Below, one piece after another: positions 16,847 through 26,365 of a stretch of 64,000 nt of DNA. The stretch is from positions 1 through 64,000 of the forward strand of contig NZ_MSIG01000014.1 in the NCBI RefSeq assembly GCF_001927285.1, written 5' to 3'. Numbering within the stretch: position 1 is the stretch's first letter; each line of letters begins with the position of its first letter. The position numbers and the translations under genes are program-made. The notes below the pieces were generated by a model that was not told the DNA's origin, ran no database searches, and saw nothing but the letters and a program-made list of their open reading frames with translations. Source of the DNA: Mongoliimonas terrestris (GTDB taxonomy: Bacteria > Pseudomonadota > Alphaproteobacteria > Rhizobiales > Pleomorphomonadaceae).

Positions 16847-19510
16847 ATGCACCACACCCCACCCCCCGAAGCGATCGTCACCCGCACCACTTGCCCCTAC
16901 TGCGGCGTCGGCTGCGGCGTGCTGGCGACCGTGTCGCCGGAGGGCGGTGTTTCGGTCTCCGGAGACCCGGACCATCCCGCCAATCTCGGACGTCTCTGCG
17001 CCAAAGGCGCGGCCCTCGCCGAGACGCTGTCGCTCGACGACCGCCTCCTGCACCCCACCGTCCGCGGCGAGCGCACGACCTGGGACACGGCGCTCGACCA
17101 TGTCGCCGAGCGCTTCGCGGCGACGATCGCCGAACACGGGCCGGACGCGGTGGCCTTCTATGTTTCGGGCCAACTCCTCACCGAGGACTACTACGTCGCC
17201 AACAAGCTGATGAAAGGCTTCATCGGCTCGGCCAACATCGACACCAATTCCCGCCTGTGCATGGCGTCCGCCGTCGCTGGCCACAAGCGCGCCTTCGGCA
17301 CCGACACGGTGCCCGGCACCTACGAGGATCTCGAACTCGCCGACCTCGTGGTGCTGGTCGGCTCGAACCTCGCCTGGTGCCATCCGGTGCTGCACCAGCG
17401 GCTGATGGCGGCGAAGGCCGAGCGTCCGTCGATGACCATCGTCGTGATCGATCCCCGGCGGACGGCGACGGCGGAGACGGCCGACGTCCACCTCGCCATC
17501 GCTCCGGGCTCGGACGTGGCGCTGTTCTGCGGGCTGCTCGCGCATCTCGCCGAGACCGGTTCCCTGGATCGCGACTTCATCGACATGCATACGGAGGGGT
17601 TCGAGGCGACGCTTGCCGTGGCGACGGCAATCGGGTTTCAGGGCGCTGTCGACGCGACAGGGCTCGATCCGGCCGCCCTCTCAACCTTCTACAGTCTCTA
17701 CGGCCGCACCGAGAAGGTCGTCACAGCCTTCAGCCAGGGCGTCAACCAGTCGACGTCGGGGACTGACAAGGTCAACGCCATCCTCAACTGCCATCTCGCC
17801 ACCGGGCGGATCGGCAAGCCTGGCGCGTCGCCCTTCTCGATCACCGGCCAGCCGAACGCCATGGGCGGCCGCGAGGTGGGCGGGCTGGCGAACCAGCTCG
17901 CCGCTCATGGCGAACTGGCCGATGCCGGCGACAGGGCCGCTGTGCGCGGCTTCTGGTCGTCGCCGACCATCGCTTCCCGGCCTGGCCTCAAGGCCGTCGA
18001 CCTGTTCCAGGCGGTCGGCGACGGGCGGGTGAAGGCCCTCCTTGTCATGGCGACCAATCCGGTCGATAGCCTGCCCGACGCCGACGCCGTCGCAGCGGCC
18101 CTCGCCCTCTGCCCGTTCGTGGTGGTGGTCGACGTGGCCCCGACCGATACCACCCGCTACGCCCACGTGCTCCTGCCCGCCGCCGCCTGGGGCGAGAAGG
18201 ACGGAACCGTCACCAATTCGGAGCGCCGCATCTCGCGGCAGCGCGCCTTCCTGCCGTGGCCCGGCGACTCGCGGCCCGACTGGTGGATCCTCGCCGAGAT
18301 CGGCCGGCGCATGGGGTTCGACGGCTTCGACTATCCGGGACCGGACGCGATCTTCCGCGAACACGCGGCCCTCTCCGGCGTGATGGCCGCCCGGGGTCGC
18401 GACTTCGACATCTCCGGCCTCGCCGATCTCTCCAAGCCCGCCTACGACGCACTGGAACCAGTCCGCTGGCCGGTTCCAGAGGCAGGGCACGGCCGCGAGC
18501 GCTTCTTCGCCGACGGCGGCGCCTTCCGCCCGTCCGGACGGCTCGCCTTCGTCCCGGTGGAGCCGAGACCGATGCCGCCGACATCCGCCGACCGGCGTTT
18601 CGTGCTCAACACCGGCCGCGTCCGTGACCAGTGGCACACCATGACCCGGACCGGAAAGACCGCAAGGCTGTCGGGGCACATCGCCGAGCCCTATTGCGAG
18701 ATCCACCCCGCGGACGCAACCGACGCCGGGATCGAGCCGGCGACCGTGGTTGCCGTGACCTCCGCGCATGGCCGCGCCCTGGTGCGCGCGCTCGTCACCG
18801 ATCGGGTGCTGCCGGGGACCGTCTTCGTGCCGATGCATTGGACCGACCGGTTCGCGTCTCGGGCGCGCATCGACGCGGTCGTCGCCCCGGCGACCGATCC
18901 GGTGTCGGGCCAACCGGGCCTGAAGTCGACCGCGGTCTCCGTCGAACCCGCTGGCATGGCCTGGTACGGCTTCGCCGTGTCCGCCCGGCACCCGAATGCC
19001 GCCGACGCGGACTATCACGCCCTCGCCCGCGCCAAGAACGGGTACCGGATCGAACTGGCGGGGCGGCGCACGCCTGCCGACTGGGCGGCGTTGGCGCGGC
19101 GTGTTCTCGGCCTGGACGAGAGCGAGGATTGCCTCGTCGCGGTGGAGGATCAGGGCGCCCATGTCTGGCGGTTCGCGCTGATGGAGGGCGGCAGGCTGCG
19201 CGGAGCAGTCTGGTTCTCCAGGCGTCCGGTCGCCGTGTCGCGCAGCTTCGCCGCAGATCTCCTGGCCGATAGTTCCGCCGGAGCCGTCAGCCTCGCCGGC
19301 CGACCGGGCAGGGACCTGCCGGATCAGGGCGCGATCGTCTGCTCGTGCTTTGATGTCGGCGTCAAGGCGATCGAAGCCGCCGTCCTGTCCGGCCGCTGCA
19401 CCACCGTCGAGGCCGTCGGCGCGCTGTTGAAGGCTGGCACCAACTGCGGCTCGTGCCGCCCCGAAATCGGGAGGATCGTCCATGACGCGACCCATACGAT
19501 CCCCGCGTGA
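16847..19510 (+). CDS. nasA: NasA, assimilatory nitrate reductase catalytic subunit
   Basis: 887-residue molybdenum (bis-MGD) nitrate reductase of the cytoplasmic assimilatory type. The N-terminal [4Fe-4S] ligands are CPYCGVGCGV and RLCAKG, and there is no Tat signal. The molybdopterin body includes GSANIDTNSRLCMASAVAG and PNAMGGREVGGLANQL. The C-terminus carries a BFD-like [2Fe-2S] domain (IVCSCFDVGVKAIE, then GTNCGSCRPEI), as in Klebsiella and Paracoccus NasA/NasC. The ATG at 16847 is used. Its end overlaps cysG by 29 bp. Confidence 0.95.
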   Translation: MHHTPPPEAIVTRTTCPYCGVGCGVLATVSPEGGVSVSGDPDHPANLGRLCAKGAALAETLSLDDRLLHPTVRGERTTWDTALDHVAERFAATIAEHGPDAVAFYVSGQLLTEDYYVANKLMKGFIGSANIDTNSRLCMASAVAGHKRAFGTDTVPGTYEDLELADLVVLVGSNLAWCHPVLHQRLMAAKAERPSMTIVVIDPRRTATAETADVHLAIAPGSDVALFCGLLAHLAETGSLDRDFIDMHTEGFEATLAVATAIGFQGAVDATGLDPAALSTFYSLYGRTEKVVTAFSQGVNQSTSGTDKVNAILNCHLATGRIGKPGASPFSITGQPNAMGGREVGGLANQLAAHGELADAGDRAAVRGFWSSPTIASRPGLKAVDLFQAVGDGRVKALLVMATNPVDSLPDADAVAAALALCPFVVVVDVAPTDTTRYAHVLLPAAAWGEKDGTVTNSERRISRQRAFLPWPGDSRPDWWILAEIGRRMGFDGFDYPGPDAIFREHAALSGVMAARGRDFDISGLADLSKPAYDALEPVRWPVPEAGHGRERFFADGGAFRPSGRLAFVPVEPRPMPPTSADRRFVLNTGRVRDQWHTMTRTGKTARLSGHIAEPYCEIHPADATDAGIEPATVVAVTSAHGRALVRALVTDRVLPGTVFVPMHWTDRFASRARIDAVVAPATDPVSGQPGLKSTAVSVEPAGMAWYGFAVSARHPNAADADYHALARAKNGYRIELAGRRTPADWAALARRVLGLDESEDCLVAVEDQGAHVWRFALMEGGRLRGAVWFSRRPVAVSRSFAADLLADSSAGAVSLAGRPGRDLPDQGAIVCSCFDVGVKAIEAAVLSGRCTTVEAVGALLKAGTNCGSCRPEIGRIVHDATHTIPA

Positions 19511-21050
19511 GGCGATGCCGGCCCGGATGGGACGGCTCGCCAAGCTGCCGGTCTTCATGGATCTCCGTGGCCGCCGTGTGATCGTCGCCGGGGGCGGTGC
19601 CGGCGCCGCCTGGAAGGCCGAACTTCTCGCCGCTGCGGGGGCGGCCGTGGAGATCTATGCCGACGATCCATCGGACGAGATGCTCCAACTCCTTGCCCGC
19701 GGCGCCGACGACGGATCGTTGACGCTCCACCGACGGCCATGGGCGCTCGATGCATTCACGCCACGGCCCGCCTTCGGGCTCCTTGTTGCAGAGGGCGAGG
19801 CCGAAGCCCAGGCCTTCCGCTGCGCGGCCCGCGCGGCAGGCGTGACGGTCAACATCGTCGACAAGCCGGCCTATTGCGATGTGCAGTTCGGAACCATCGT
19901 CAACCGCTCGCCGGTCGTGGTCGGCATCTCGACCGACGGCGCTGCGCCGATCCTCGGCCAGACCATTCGCCGCCGCATCGAGACGCTGCTGCCCCCCGGC
20001 CTTGCCGATTGGGGCGCGCTCGCACGGCGCATCCGCGAGACGGTCAATGCCCGGTTGAAGCCGGGCGCCGAGCGGCGGCGGTTCTGGGAGATGCTCGCCG
20101 AGAAGGCCTTCGGTCCCCCGCCCACAGTCACCGACGAAGCCGACCTTCTCGCCAACGCGGATGCCATCGCCCGAGCGGACGGCCCGCGTGGCCGCGTCAT
20201 CCTCGTCGGTGCGGGACCCGGGGATGCCGATCTCCTGACCCTGAAGGCTGTGCGCGCGCTTCAGTCGGCCGACGTGATCCTGTTCGACGATCTCGTCTCG
20301 GCCGACGTGTTGGAACTCGCCCGCCGCGAGGCCAAGCGCATGATGGTCGGCAAGCGGGGTGGCCGCGAGAGTTGCCGCCAGGAAGACATCAACGACCTGA
20401 TGATCACGCTCGCCCGACAGGGAAAGCGGGTGGTCCGGCTCAAGGCCGGCGACCCGATGGTGTTCGGCCGCGCCGGCGAGGAGATCGCCCGGCTCGAGCG
20501 GGAGGGCATCCCGGTCGAGGTCGTCCCCGGCATCACCGCCGGCATCGCCCTCGCCAGCGCGCTCGGCGTGTCGCTGACCCACCGCGACACGGCCCACTCG
20601 CTCCGCTTCGTGACGGGCCATGCCAGGACCGGTCACTTCGACGACGGACTCGATTGGCGCGGATTGGCCGATCCGGAAACGACCCTGGTCGTCTACATGG
20701 GCGGGCGGACGGCTCCGCAGATCGCGACCCGCCTGATAGCCGAGGGCCTGTCGCCCGAGACCCCGGTCGTGCTCGGCTATTCCGTCGGCCAACCGGGGCA
20801 ACGGCTCGTCCGCAGACACCTCGTCGACCTCGCCGCCCCCGAGGCCGTCGAACCTGGCCCTGCGATCGTCATCGGTATCGGCCGCGTATTCGCGGCCGTT
20901 CGATGCGCCGAGTGCGCTTCAGACGACAGGTCGAGGGCCAGTGATGCCCCCAATACCACGGCTTCAGCATGTTCAAACCAGGATTTTGGCTTTGAGCGTC
21001 TATCCGCATGTAAACGAATCCCCCTGTCAGGGCGTAGGAGCTGCGGTTGA
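19482..21050 (+). CDS. cysG: CysG, siroheme synthase
   Basis: 522-residue multifunctional enzyme that makes the siroheme for NirB. The N-terminal part is the precorrin-2 dehydrogenase/ferrochelatase (VIVAGGGAGAAWKAELL, GTIVNRSPVVVGISTDGAAP). The C-terminal part is uroporphyrinogen-III methyltransferase (LVGAGPGDADLLTLKAVRAL, LKAGDPMVFGRAGEE, VPGITAGIALASALG). It begins inside the end of nasA, or at ATG 19515 just after it. About 45 residues after the methylase core (from RCAECASDD) look unconserved, suggesting that the original stop was lost. Confidence 0.93.
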   Translation: MTRPIRSPREAMPARMGRLAKLPVFMDLRGRRVIVAGGGAGAAWKAELLAAAGAAVEIYADDPSDEMLQLLARGADDGSLTLHRRPWALDAFTPRPAFGLLVAEGEAEAQAFRCAARAAGVTVNIVDKPAYCDVQFGTIVNRSPVVVGISTDGAAPILGQTIRRRIETLLPPGLADWGALARRIRETVNARLKPGAERRRFWEMLAEKAFGPPPTVTDEADLLANADAIARADGPRGRVILVGAGPGDADLLTLKAVRALQSADVILFDDLVSADVLELARREAKRMMVGKRGGRESCRQEDINDLMITLARQGKRVVRLKAGDPMVFGRAGEEIARLEREGIPVEVVPGITAGIALASALGVSLTHRDTAHSLRFVTGHARTGHFDDGLDWRGLADPETTLVVYMGGRTAPQIATRLIAEGLSPETPVVLGYSVGQPGQRLVRRHLVDLAAPEAVEPGPAIVIGIGRVFAAVRCAECASDDRSRASDAPNTTASACSNQDFGFERLSACKRIPLSGRRSCG

Positions 21051-21077
21051 TTGACTCTTTGTTCTCAAAACCCTGTC

Positions 21078-21193
21078 TAGAGCGCTTTCCGACCTGATGG
21101 AATCATCAGGTCGACAAGAAATCGCTCCAGATTCAATATCCTGGAGCATTGTCTCATCGACCAAGTCTTTCAACTTGGTCGGACAATGCTCTA
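21078..21193 (+). repeat. Interspersed intergenic repeat, copy 1
   Basis: A 116-nt mosaic of hairpins: GACCTGATGGAATCATCAGGTC, then a CTCCAG...CTGGAG stem, then AGCATTGTC...GACAATGCT. The same element in reverse orientation, with scattered differences, is at 29438-29548. Such elements occur between genes in many Hyphomicrobiales. It separates cysG from the convergent ureohydrolase gene and can act as a bidirectional terminator. Confidence 0.8.
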
Positions 21194-21204
21194 GGGGAAT
21201 TGCC

Positions 21205-22257
21205 TCATCTGCTGGGTGAGGCGTTGACGGCCAGCAAAGACAGGATCTCGAAGAGGATCTGAGCCCCCGCGTGGGCGGTGTTCGTCGTGGCGTCGTATTG
21301 CGGGGCAACTTCGACCACGTCGCCGCCGATGATCGGAAGGCCCGCGAGACCGCGCAGGATGGTTTGCGCTTCGCGAGTCGTCAGACCGCCGATTTCCGGT
21401 GTGCCGGTGCCGGGCGCGAAGGCGGGATCCAGGCTGTCGATGTCGAAGGACACGTAGACCGGGCGATCGCCCACGGCGACCCGCGCCGCTTCCACGATGC
21501 CGTCGAGGCCGATCCGGCCGATCTCCTCGGCATGGATCACCGTCATGCCCGACGCGTAGGAAAACTCCCACAGGAATTCCGAGGAGCCGCGGATCCCGAT
21601 CTGGATGGTGTGCCGCGGATCGAGCGCACCCTCCAGAACCGCCTGGCGGAACGGTCCGCCGTGGTGAAAGCGGCAGCCCTCGAACGGGCCGCTCGTGTCG
21701 CAGTGCGCGTCGATGTGGACCATGGCCACGGGCCCGTGTTTCGCGCCGATGGCCCGCAGGATGGGCAGCGAGATCGAATGGTCGCCGCCAACCGACAGCG
21801 GAATCACATTCTGGCCAATGATCGCGGCGACCGCCCGCTCGATGTCGTCGTGAGATCCGGAGAGGTCGTAGCGGCTGCGGAACGGGACGTCGCCGACGTC
21901 CGCGACCGCCATCTCGAACACGGGTGCGACCTTCAGGGCGTGGTTGTAGGGTCCGACACGCTCGATGCCGCGTAACGCCCGTGGCCCGAAGCGGCAGCCG
22001 TTGCGGTTGGTGATGCCGAGGTCCATCGGCATACCGAGAAGGGCGACGTCGAGCCCGCCGAAATCGGGAGCCGACCAGTCGATCACGCGCGCCGGCGCGT
22101 CGAGGAGCGTCGGAAAGCCCGCATAGGGGGCGATGCGCTTGCCCGTCGTCCGGTCGATGACCCGGCCCGCCACGGCGGCGAAATGCGGATCGTGGATCAC
22201 GGATTCGGCGTCGCCGCCGAAGCGGGCGCGCAGAGCCTGCAGATGATCGTCGGCCAT
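21205..22257 (-). CDS. Agmatinase-family ureohydrolase
   Basis: 350-residue binuclear-metal ureohydrolase that should release urea from a guanidino compound. Metal-binding blocks are SVGGDHSISLPI, HIDAHCDTSG and SFDIDSLDPAFAPGTGTPEI. An N-terminal extension of about 65 residues is longer than in classical SpeB. The HCD in place of the common HTD or HAD, together with the extension, means the substrate could be agmatine, guanidinobutyrate or another guanidine; I cannot decide. It is the last gene of an operon that imports a cationic amine-like substrate (PotABCD type), starting 15 bp after the ATPase gene. Confidence 0.85.
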   Translation of the reverse strand: MADDHLQALRARFGGDAESVIHDPHFAAVAGRVIDRTTGKRIAPYAGFPTLLDAPARVIDWSAPDFGGLDVALLGMPMDLGITNRNGCRFGPRALRGIERVGPYNHALKVAPVFEMAVADVGDVPFRSRYDLSGSHDDIERAVAAIIGQNVIPLSVGGDHSISLPILRAIGAKHGPVAMVHIDAHCDTSGPFEGCRFHHGGPFRQAVLEGALDPRHTIQIGIRGSSEFLWEFSYASGMTVIHAEEIGRIGLDGIVEAARVAVGDRPVYVSFDIDSLDPAFAPGTGTPEIGGLTTREAQTILRGLAGLPIIGGDVVEVAPQYDATTNTAHAGAQILFEILSLLAVNASPSR

Positions 22258-22272
22258 GGTTGTTCTATCCTT

Positions 22273-23373
22273 TCAAGGCGATCCGTCGGAACGACCGCCG
22301 ATCGCCACCGTGGCATCCGGCGTCCAGGAGAGCGCAATCGGCGTTCCACGGCCGAGCGCGGCGTCGAAGCCGTGGAAGGGCAAGGTGGCCCACAGCGTTC
22401 GGCCGTCGGAAACTGCCGCCAACACCTCGACCGTCGCCCCTCCGGTCACGATGTCGATGATAGTGCCGTCAAGGCCGGTGTCGATGCCCGGCCGCATCGG
22501 TCGGATCTCGATCCGCTCCGGGCGTAGCGCCACGGTCGCCGCTTCACCCACAGCGAGTCGGTCGCTGGGATCGAGAGCGTGGCGAAGGATCCCGCTTCCG
22601 ACGTCGATCATCGCCGCGCCATCCTCGATCGCAACGACCTGACCTTCCAGAATGTTGTTCCGGCCCAGAAAGCCCGCCGCAAAGCGGGTGCGAGGCCGCG
22701 CGTAAAGCGAGCTAGGGCTCCCGATCTCGATCAGTCGGCCGCCGTCCATGATGGCGATGCGGTCCGACAGGTTCATCGCTTCGTCCTGATCGTGGGTGAC
22801 GTTGACGAAGGTCGTGCCGAGCGTCCGGTGCAGCCGCCGCAACTCGCCTTGAAGGTCCGCCTTGAGCTTGCGGTCGAGCGCCCCCATCGGCTCGTCGAGA
22901 AGAAGGATCTTCGGCCGGAAGGCCAACGCCCGGGCAAGCGCCACGCGCTGCTGCTGGCCGCCGGACAGCTCTCGCGGCTTGCGATCGGCCAGACCGTCCA
23001 GGCGAACGAGGTCGAGCACTTCGCGGACGCGGGCGTCCCGCTCGGCGCGACCAAGTCCCCGGACCTTCAGCGGAAAGGCGACGTTGCCGGCGACCGTCAG
23101 GTGGGGAAACAGTGCGTAGCCCTGAAACACGACACCGAAATCCCGCTTCTCGGCGGGATCGTTGGCGATGGAGCGACCGCCGCAGAAGATGTCGCCGTGG
23201 GTTGGCGAAACGAAGCCCGCGACCGCCATCAGGACGGTTGTCTTGCCCGAACCGGAGGGTCCGAGCAGTGTCAGGAACTCGCCGGCGGCGACGTCCAGCG
23301 TCACGTCGTCAAGGACGCGGGTCGACCCGTAGTCCTTGGTGAGGCCCCATATCTGGAGCGCCGCGCCGCTCAT
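22273..23373 (-). CDS. PotA-like ABC ATPase
   Basis: 366-residue ATPase of the spermidine/putrescine-iron type: Walker A (LGPSGSGKTTVL), signature (LSGGQQQRVALARAL), Walker B (ILLLDEPMGALD), switch His (VTHDQDEAM) and a C-terminal TOBE domain (residues 240-366, LRPERIEIRP). The ATG at 23373 overlaps the stop of the permease gene. It energises the importer encoded upstream. Confidence 0.9.
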   Translation of the reverse strand: MSGAALQIWGLTKDYGSTRVLDDVTLDVAAGEFLTLLGPSGSGKTTVLMAVAGFVSPTHGDIFCGGRSIANDPAEKRDFGVVFQGYALFPHLTVAGNVAFPLKVRGLGRAERDARVREVLDLVRLDGLADRKPRELSGGQQQRVALARALAFRPKILLLDEPMGALDRKLKADLQGELRRLHRTLGTTFVNVTHDQDEAMNLSDRIAIMDGGRLIEIGSPSSLYARPRTRFAAGFLGRNNILEGQVVAIEDGAAMIDVGSGILRHALDPSDRLAVGEAATVALRPERIEIRPMRPGIDTGLDGTIIDIVTGGATVEVLAAVSDGRTLWATLPFHGFDAALGRGTPIALSWTPDATVAIGGRSDGSP

Positions 23374-24176
23374 CGGCCGCTCCGCTGGCCTGAGCCGATC
23401 CGGCGAAGGGCGAGGGCGGCCGTCCCGATCACGACCGTCATCACGATCGTCACCACCGATACGGCAGCGACCGCCGGGTCGATGTTGTCGCGGATGCCCG
23501 ACCAGATCTGGCGGGGCAGGGTGAAGACCGAGCGGGAGGATACGAACAACGTCACCACGATCTCGTCCCAGGAGATGATGAAAGCGAAGAGGCCGCCGGC
23601 CGCCATGGAGGGCACAAGGTTCGGCAGCAGCACGCTGGCGACCGTCCGCATCGGCCCCGCGCCGAGACTGCGGGCGGCCTGCTCGATCCGGGGATCGAGA
23701 CCGGCGAGGCCGGCCGACACGGTGAGGAAGACGAAGGGCATCGACACGATCGCATGGGCGAGGATCACGCCCGGCACGGTGTCGAACAGGCCGAGCGTGA
23801 CCCAGGCGCGCGACAGGGCCAGAGCGGTCACGACTGGCGGCGCGACCAGCGGCAGCAGGGCGAGCGCGCGGAGGGCTCCGACCGCAAAGCCCGTCGCCCG
23901 CCAGACGCCGACCGCCCCGCCGGTGCCGAGGATCAGCGCAAGGGCCGCGGACGCCAGCGCGACGAGGAAGCTGTCGGCGAAGGCGCGCAGCCACAGGGGA
24001 TTGGTGAGGATCTCGCGATAGTGCCGAAGCGACAGCTCTTCGGTTGGTATCGCGACGTAGCGCGTTGGTGTGAGCGACACCGGCAGCGTGACGAACAGCG
24101 GCAGGGCGAGGAAGACGGACACAAGCACGGCGGCGATGAGAAAGGGCCGGCGGAGGGGAAGACGGTGTTCGTCCAT
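23370..24176 (-). CDS. PotC-like ABC permease
   Basis: 268-residue inner-membrane permease with about six membrane segments (the first is FLIAAVLVSVFLALPLFVTL). Its EAA loop is IEQAARSLGAGPMRTVASVL and the WDEIVVTLFVSS block is typical of PotC. It overlaps by 4 bp both the preceding permease gene and the ATPase gene, so subunits are translationally coupled. Confidence 0.9.
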   Translation of the reverse strand: MDEHRLPLRRPFLIAAVLVSVFLALPLFVTLPVSLTPTRYVAIPTEELSLRHYREILTNPLWLRAFADSFLVALASAALALILGTGGAVGVWRATGFAVGALRALALLPLVAPPVVTALALSRAWVTLGLFDTVPGVILAHAIVSMPFVFLTVSAGLAGLDPRIEQAARSLGAGPMRTVASVLLPNLVPSMAAGGLFAFIISWDEIVVTLFVSSRSVFTLPRQIWSGIRDNIDPAVAAVSVVTIVMTVVIGTAALALRRIGSGQRSGR

Positions 24177-25048
24177 CAGGCAAGCCCCCGGCCTACCCCG
24201 CCGAGCCGGGTCAGAACCCCGACCGCGACGAGGGTTAGCGCAAGCAGCACCGCTGCCTGGGCCGCCGCAAAGCCCCAGCGCAAGGTCTGCAGCACGTTGA
24301 CGCTGACATATTCCGACAGCATGACCACCCGACCGCCTCCGAGCAATGCCGGGGTGACGAAGAAGCCGAGCGAGAACACGAAGACGATCAGAACGGCAGC
24401 CAGAACCCCAGGCAAGGTGATCGGCAGCAGGATGGTGAAGAAGGTCCGCCGTTCCGAAGCGCCGAGGCTGCGAGCGGCAGCCACCACCCGCATGTCGATC
24501 TGCCGGAAGGCGGCGTAGAGCGGCAGGACCGCGTAGGGCGTCAGATAGTGGACCATGCCGATCACGACGCCGAGCTGGTTGCGGAGCAGGGGCAGCGGTT
24601 CCGGCACGATGCCGATGCCGATCAGCGCCTGGTTGACGATCCCGTTGCCCTGCAGAAGGATCATCCAGGAGAAGGCACGGATCAGCGCGGAGACCCAGAA
24701 GGGCATGAGAACCGCGGCCAGAAGGACGATCCTCAGCCGGTCGCCGGCCGCCACCAGCCCGTAGGCGGTCGCATAGCCGAAGACGACCGATATGAGCGTG
24801 GTGATGGCGCAGATCTCCAGCGTCGTCGCGAACACGCGGCTCGGACCCACTGCGGTGAAGAGCCTGACGTAGTTGCCGAACCCCGGTGCTGGGTCGGTGA
24901 CGCTGAGCGCGAGCACACCGATCAGCGGCACGCAGTAGAATGCCATCACCACTGCCGCAAGCGGCAGGGCGAACAGGCCGTAGCGGCCGAGCCCGGCGAC
25001 CGCGCCGCCGGGCGGCCGCCGGGCTTGCAAGCTTTGGATCGTCGCCAC
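24176..25048 (-). CDS. PotB-like ABC permease
   Basis: 290-residue permease, with first membrane segment LFALPLAAVVMAFYCVPLIG and EAA loop AARSLGASERRTFFTILLP. The SALIRAFSWMILLQ block is typical of PotB-type subunits. It follows the binding-protein gene after 6 bp and pairs with the PotC-like subunit. Confidence 0.9.
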   Translation of the reverse strand: MATIQSLQARRPPGGAVAGLGRYGLFALPLAAVVMAFYCVPLIGVLALSVTDPAPGFGNYVRLFTAVGPSRVFATTLEICAITTLISVVFGYATAYGLVAAGDRLRIVLLAAVLMPFWVSALIRAFSWMILLQGNGIVNQALIGIGIVPEPLPLLRNQLGVVIGMVHYLTPYAVLPLYAAFRQIDMRVVAAARSLGASERRTFFTILLPITLPGVLAAVLIVFVFSLGFFVTPALLGGGRVVMLSEYVSVNVLQTLRWGFAAAQAAVLLALTLVAVGVLTRLGGVGRGLA

Positions 25049-25054
25049 GGACGG

Positions 25055-26173
25055 TCAGGCCGAGATCAGATCGAGCCACTCGGTGAGAAGATCGTCGTAG
25101 TGCTCGGCATACCACGGTGTGTTGACGATGAAGGACTTGTCCAGGTGCGACATCGGGTTGATCCGCTTCTGTTCGGCGGTGAGGAGGGCGTCGGCGGCCG
25201 GATTGGCCGGCCCGTTGCCGAGTGTTTCGAGCAGCATGATCTGCTGTTCGGCGGATTGAGAGGAGGCGATGAAGCGCATGGAGGTCGCGACATCCGGCGC
25301 GCCCTTGGGCACCAACCAACAGCCGGTGGCCAGCACGTGGTCCGTCCAGATCCAGCCGATATCGCCGCCGCTGTCGCGCTCCAGCACCGACGCGCGGGTG
25401 TTCCAGATCGCGCCGATGTCCACTTCACCGTCCAGGAAGAGCTGCTGGCTCTGCCCGCCGGTTTCCCAGAGCACCAGATCGTCGCCGAGCGCCTTCACTT
25501 GGGTGCCGATCAGGTCCATGTCGGGCGGATAGATGGCATCGCGAGCCTTGCCGGCGCCCAGCATGCAGACCTCCGGCACGCCGCCGAGCCACTTCCACAT
25601 GGTCCGCTTGCCGGGGAACTTCTCGGTGTCGAACAGGTCGGCCCAGCTGGTCGGAGGGGTCGGGTACTTGCTCTTGCGATAGGCGAGCACATAGGAGAAG
25701 GCGTAGTTCGCCACCCCGTGCTCCCAGATCATCCAGTCGTGGAGCTTGTCCTTGCTGACGACGGAGTAGTCGATGGGTTCCAGATACCCCGCCTTGCCGA
25801 GTTGATCGGCGTAGAAGCCGTCGCCGTCGGACACGTCCCAGATGACGTTCTTCTCGTCGACCATCTTCTTGATGTTACCCGGCAGCGGCCCGGCCCCGTC
25901 GAAGACGACGTTCACGCCGGATGCGGCGGTGAAGGGCGCACCCCAGGCTTCGCCCATGAACTTCACCGCATCACCGCCGAAGTTCGCGACCGTGATCGTC
26001 TTGTCCGCGGCGAGGGCTCTGCCGGCCGGTCCGGCGACCATCGCGCCGGCGCCGAGGGCGGTCAGACAGCGAAGAAAGGTGCGCCGGTCGATCCGGCCCT
26101 TGGCGAACAGTTCGCCGGCGAGGTCCACCATGTCCCGACGGTGGCTTCGTACGTCGTGTCTCCTGCTGGTCAT
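25055..26173 (-). CDS. PotD-like periplasmic substrate-binding protein
   Basis: 372-residue extracytoplasmic solute-binding protein (family 1, PotD/PotF-like). It has a Tat signal (RIDRRTFLRCLTALGAGAMV, cleavage after GRALA) and a mature protein beginning ADKTITVANFGG. The blocks WDVSDGDGFYADQLGKAGYL, PTSWADLFDTEKFPGKRTMW and GAIWNTRASVLE are family features. ATG 26173 follows GAGGGA. The ligand is probably a polyamine, guanidino compound or related cation, given the ureohydrolase in the same operon, but no binding residue proves it. Confidence 0.87.
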   Translation of the reverse strand: MTSRRHDVRSHRRDMVDLAGELFAKGRIDRRTFLRCLTALGAGAMVAGPAGRALAADKTITVANFGGDAVKFMGEAWGAPFTAASGVNVVFDGAGPLPGNIKKMVDEKNVIWDVSDGDGFYADQLGKAGYLEPIDYSVVSKDKLHDWMIWEHGVANYAFSYVLAYRKSKYPTPPTSWADLFDTEKFPGKRTMWKWLGGVPEVCMLGAGKARDAIYPPDMDLIGTQVKALGDDLVLWETGGQSQQLFLDGEVDIGAIWNTRASVLERDSGGDIGWIWTDHVLATGCWLVPKGAPDVATSMRFIASSQSAEQQIMLLETLGNGPANPAADALLTAEQKRINPMSHLDKSFIVNTPWYAEHYDDLLTEWLDLISA

Positions 26174-26229
26174 GGCTGGATCCCTCTGTCGCTGAAGGCT
26201 GCGGCCCTTGCCGTCAGCCCTCCGTTTTT

Positions 26230-26245
26230 CTACTGTCGACCGTAG
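26230..26245. promoter_or_regulatory. Near-palindrome between SBP and LysR genes
   Basis: CTACTGTCGACCGTAG is self-complementary at seven of eight paired positions and sits in the 190-bp divergent promoter region, 57 bp upstream of the binding-protein start. Position and symmetry suit an operator of the LysR regulator encoded next door; this is inference. Confidence 0.4.
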
Positions 26246-26365
26246 ATGATGCGGCGCAGCGGCGCGGATTGAATTTTGCCAATCCTCACTTGAGCGGAGG
26301 CTGAACTGTCGGCACCGATCGAACCGGCGCTCATCCGCCGCAGCTTCCGCGGCAATCTCTCCGAG

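Noticed and set aside
22273..24183. Single 636-codon protein including the ATPase
   Set aside because: The N-terminal half is an out-of-frame reading of the permease gene; the ATPase starts at the ATG at 23373, overlapping the permease stop.
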